Assembly: GCA_021815005.1 (NCBI GenBank)
Contig: JAKAHL010000021.1
Span: 1 to 14,170, forward strand
DNA: 14,170 nucleotides
DNA from: Chloroflexota bacterium
GTDB lineage: Bacteria; Chloroflexota; Limnocylindria; Limnocylindrales; CSP1-4
Direction: 5' to 3'
Below, piece by piece: positions 12,899 to 14,170 of this stretch. Within the stretch, counting starts at the first letter, position 1, and every line of letters begins with the position of its first letter. Under the pieces are notes generated by a model. The model did no database searches. It was not told where the DNA came from and was given only the letters and a program-made list of their open reading frames with translations. Made by a program: the position numbers and the translations under genes.

Positions 12899-12940
12899 GC
12901 GCGTTGGCACCTTGTAAGGCGGTCGGCTCGGCCGCGGGGC

Positions 12941-12976
12941 TACATGTCATGCGCAGTTGTATGCCATTGACATATA
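12941..12976 (-). promoter_or_regulatory. AT-richer patch with inverted repeat upstream of the sulfur/Hdr cluster
   Basis: TACATGTCA (12941-12949) is repeated in inverse as TGACATATA (12968-12976), 9-base arms with one mismatch, with centres 27 bases apart. It begins about 43 bases before the first cluster gene (start 12898), in DNA otherwise close to 70-80% GC. Position and composition fit a promoter with an operator for a dimeric regulator. A PadR site is one possibility, as padR ends the cluster. A -10-like CATACAAC is the only AT-rich hexamer on that strand; no good -35 was found. Confidence 0.45.
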
Positions 12977-13029
12977 GGTGCCCTGAGTCGCGCGGCCCGT
13001 GTTGCCAAGGACGAGTGGCCCGTCGGAGG

Positions 13030-13039
13030 GGGACGTCCC
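13030..13039. repeat. 10-bp palindrome GGGACGTCCC downstream of chdC
   Basis: This is a perfect palindrome between the chdC stop and the sulfur/Hdr cluster promoter region. It could form part of a chdC terminator, but there is no T-run and such palindromes are common at this GC content. Confidence 0.25.
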
Positions 13040-13076
13040 GCCCCGTCCCGGCCCCGGCCGCCCGCGGCACGCAGGG

Positions 13077-13763
13077 TCAGGACAGGGCGTCCACCACGCC
13101 TGCCGCGTCAACCCGGCGACCCGTGTGGAACGGGACCTCGAGCCGAACGTGCCGCCGGGCCTGCGTCGCGCGCAGCTCGCGCATGAGGTCCACCAGCTCG
13201 TGCAGGTCGTCTGCCTCGAGCGCGAGGACCCACTCCCAGTCGTTGAGCGCGAACGACGCCACGGTGTTCGCCTGGACCCCGCGGAACTCGCGCCCGGCAA
13301 GCCCGTGCTCCCTGAGCATCTCGCGGCGGTCGGCCTCGGGCAGGAGGTACCACTCGTGCGAGCGGACGAAGGGGTACACGCACAGCCAGTCCAGCGGGCG
13401 CGTGTCGAGCATGAACGAGGGCACGTGGTCGCGGCTGAACTCCGCCGGTCGGTGGGTGCCCATTGCCGACCAGGCGAGACGGGCGGCCGCGCCGACGCCG
13501 GTCCGCCGGAACCCGCGCAGCGCCCGCTGGAGTGACTCGGCGGAGGGACCGTGGAGCCAGACCATCACGTCCGCGTCGGCCCGCAGGGCGGACACGTCGT
13601 ACCAGCCGCGGAGGACCACGCCATCCCGGCCGAGCCCCGCAGCCCAGGCGTCCAGTGACGCGGCGGCCCCCGTCTCGGGCGACCCGCCCGTGCGGGCGTA
13701 CACGGCCCAGACCGCATAGCGGACGACGGCGTTGAGGTCGGCGGCGGGCTGGGGCGCGGTCAC
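13077..13763 (-). CDS. chdC: Coproheme decarboxylase ChdC (HemQ), chlorite-dismutase family
   Basis: The start is GTG at 13761-13763, with GGAGG 7 bases upstream; the frame is open further upstream but gives Arg-rich filler. The product is 228 residues, the usual length. It carries out the last step of the coproporphyrin-dependent heme pathway, oxidatively decarboxylating coproheme to heme b in the cytoplasm. Motifs are MGTHRPAEFSRDHVPSF (H113), VYPFVRSHEWYLLP (Y130), REMLREHGLAGREF (H153), ALNDWEWVLALEAD and VPFHTGRR. H113, Y130 and H153 line up, with a constant offset of five, with H118, Y135 and H158 of the Corynebacterium diphtheriae enzyme (numbers recalled from the literature): distal base, radical-forming Tyr and proximal heme ligand. 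The presence of the distal His places it with the actinobacterial type. No other heme gene is in the window. It would supply heme for the QmoC-like cytochrome only indirectly. Confidence 0.95.
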   Translation of the reverse strand: MTAPQPAADLNAVVRYAVWAVYARTGGSPETGAAASLDAWAAGLGRDGVVLRGWYDVSALRADADVMVWLHGPSAESLQRALRGFRRTGVGAAARLAWSAMGTHRPAEFSRDHVPSFMLDTRPLDWLCVYPFVRSHEWYLLPEADRREMLREHGLAGREFRGVQANTVASFALNDWEWVLALEADDLHELVDLMRELRATQARRHVRLEVPFHTGRRVDAAGVVDALS

Positions 13764-14002
13764 GGGGGTTCCTCCGGGCTGAGACGGGGCCAGGGCATTC
13801 CGCTCCCGCGACGATAGCGCCCGGCGCCCGGAGCCGCGCCGACGGCGCCGCCCGGAGCGCCATCGCCGCAATCGCGGAAGGCGTGGAGCGCGGCGGCACG
13901 GCCTGCTCGGGCCGGGCCCGATGGTACTGGGCCGAGCCGGAGCGGTCTGGACCCAAAGAGGGGCTAGCCAGGAGTTGTCCGTTCCTGCAACACTGCACCG
14001 TT
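13764..14002. promoter_or_regulatory. Divergent intergenic region (239 bases)
   Basis: It lies between the chdC start (-) and the possible exported-protein start at 14003 (+), so it probably holds both promoters. The only clear element is the GGAGG ribosome site of chdC. No repeat, RNA gene or strong -35/-10 pair was recognised. Confidence 0.4.
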
Positions 14003-14170
14003 GTGAACTTCTCGATCGCGCGCCTCGCGCGGCGAGCCCACGGGCCGCTGCACACCCAGCCGTTCAGCGTCGTGGTGGCTCTCCTGGCTGCCTGTCTGCT
14101 CCTGCCGGCGGTGGCCAGTGCCCCCGCTGCGGCAGTCACCGCCCCGGCCGGCTCCGCCATGACCCCGGGC
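14003..14170 (+). CDS. Exported protein, N-terminal signal peptide only (partial, runs off window)
   Basis: GTG at 14003 opens a frame of 56 codons to the window end without a stop. The N-terminus MNFSIARLARRAHGPLHTQP is basic, followed by a hydrophobic run VVVALLAACLLLPAVA and an ASA-type cleavage region, about residues 22-45. This is a convincing signal peptide of a secreted or cell-wall protein. No Shine-Dalgarno element lies close: AGGAG is about 28 bases away. The start is therefore uncertain, and leaderless translation is possible. The product cannot be named. Confidence 0.5.
   Translation, partial: MNFSIARLARRAHGPLHTQPFSVVVALLAACLLLPAVASAPAAAVTAPAGSAMTPG

Noticed and set aside
12967..12972. 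TTGACA on the plus strand as a -35 box
   Set aside because: No AT-rich -10 lies 16-18 bases downstream, and it would drive transcription antisense to chdC. It is better read as part of the inverted repeat.
13108..14160. 350-codon minus-strand open frame covering chdC and its upstream region
   Set aside because: It is out of phase with the well-supported chdC frame and has no family motifs.

Overview
The window is very GC-rich bacterial DNA with dense genes and many 1-4 base stop/start overlaps. No rRNA, tRNA, CRISPR array, insertion sequence or phage gene is visible. Base composition, many GTG starts and an actinobacterial-type coproheme decarboxylase suggest an actinomycete or a high-GC Chloroflexota lineage. 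The sequence alone does not decide between them.

Left part (1-3485): two genes for exported proteins on the minus strand. One is a partial small protein with a signal peptide and an Ala/Pro linker; the other is a DUF2202 ferritin-like protein. Diverging from them is a plus-strand pair: a polytopic NapH/CcoG-like protein with two 4Fe-4S clusters, and a single-pass membrane protein with a small C-terminal domain. A possible 14-codon leader ORF precedes the pair. A small minus-strand gene of the PF13769 'virulence factor' family follows.

Central part (3633-12898): a plus-strand hemerythrin gene meets, tail to tail, a long minus-strand cluster. In transcription order the cluster runs DsrE2-like, DsrE-like, TusA, an MvhD/FlpD-like protein, an HdrA with a GltD-type NAD(P)H oxidoreductase nested inside it, a second HdrA with a terminal double ferredoxin, an 81-residue winged-helix-like protein, a QmoC-like protein (HdrC ferredoxin plus membrane cytochrome-type domain), a second hemerythrin, and a PadR regulator. 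Spacing is mostly overlapping, so it is probably one operon or two closely linked ones. It looks like a rearranged Qmo/Hdr electron-transfer complex with its own sulfur carriers. Electrons could pass between NAD(P)H, flavins that might bifurcate, Fe-S clusters and membrane quinone, while TusA and the DsrE proteins carry sulfane sulfur. No HdrB (CCG domain), AprAB, DsrAB or lipoate-binding protein is in the window, so the substrate is unknown. The hemerythrins and PadR point to a link with oxygen or redox state.

Right part (12899-14170): an AT-richer patch with an inverted repeat lies upstream of the sulfur/Hdr cluster. Beyond it is chdC (hemQ) on the minus strand, with the catalytic Tyr, distal His and proximal His of actinobacterial enzymes. 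A divergent plus-strand ORF that begins with a signal peptide runs off the end. No stretch of more than 300 bases lacks a gene. The longest gaps are about 278 bases (1272-1549) and 239 bases (13764-14002), both between divergent genes.
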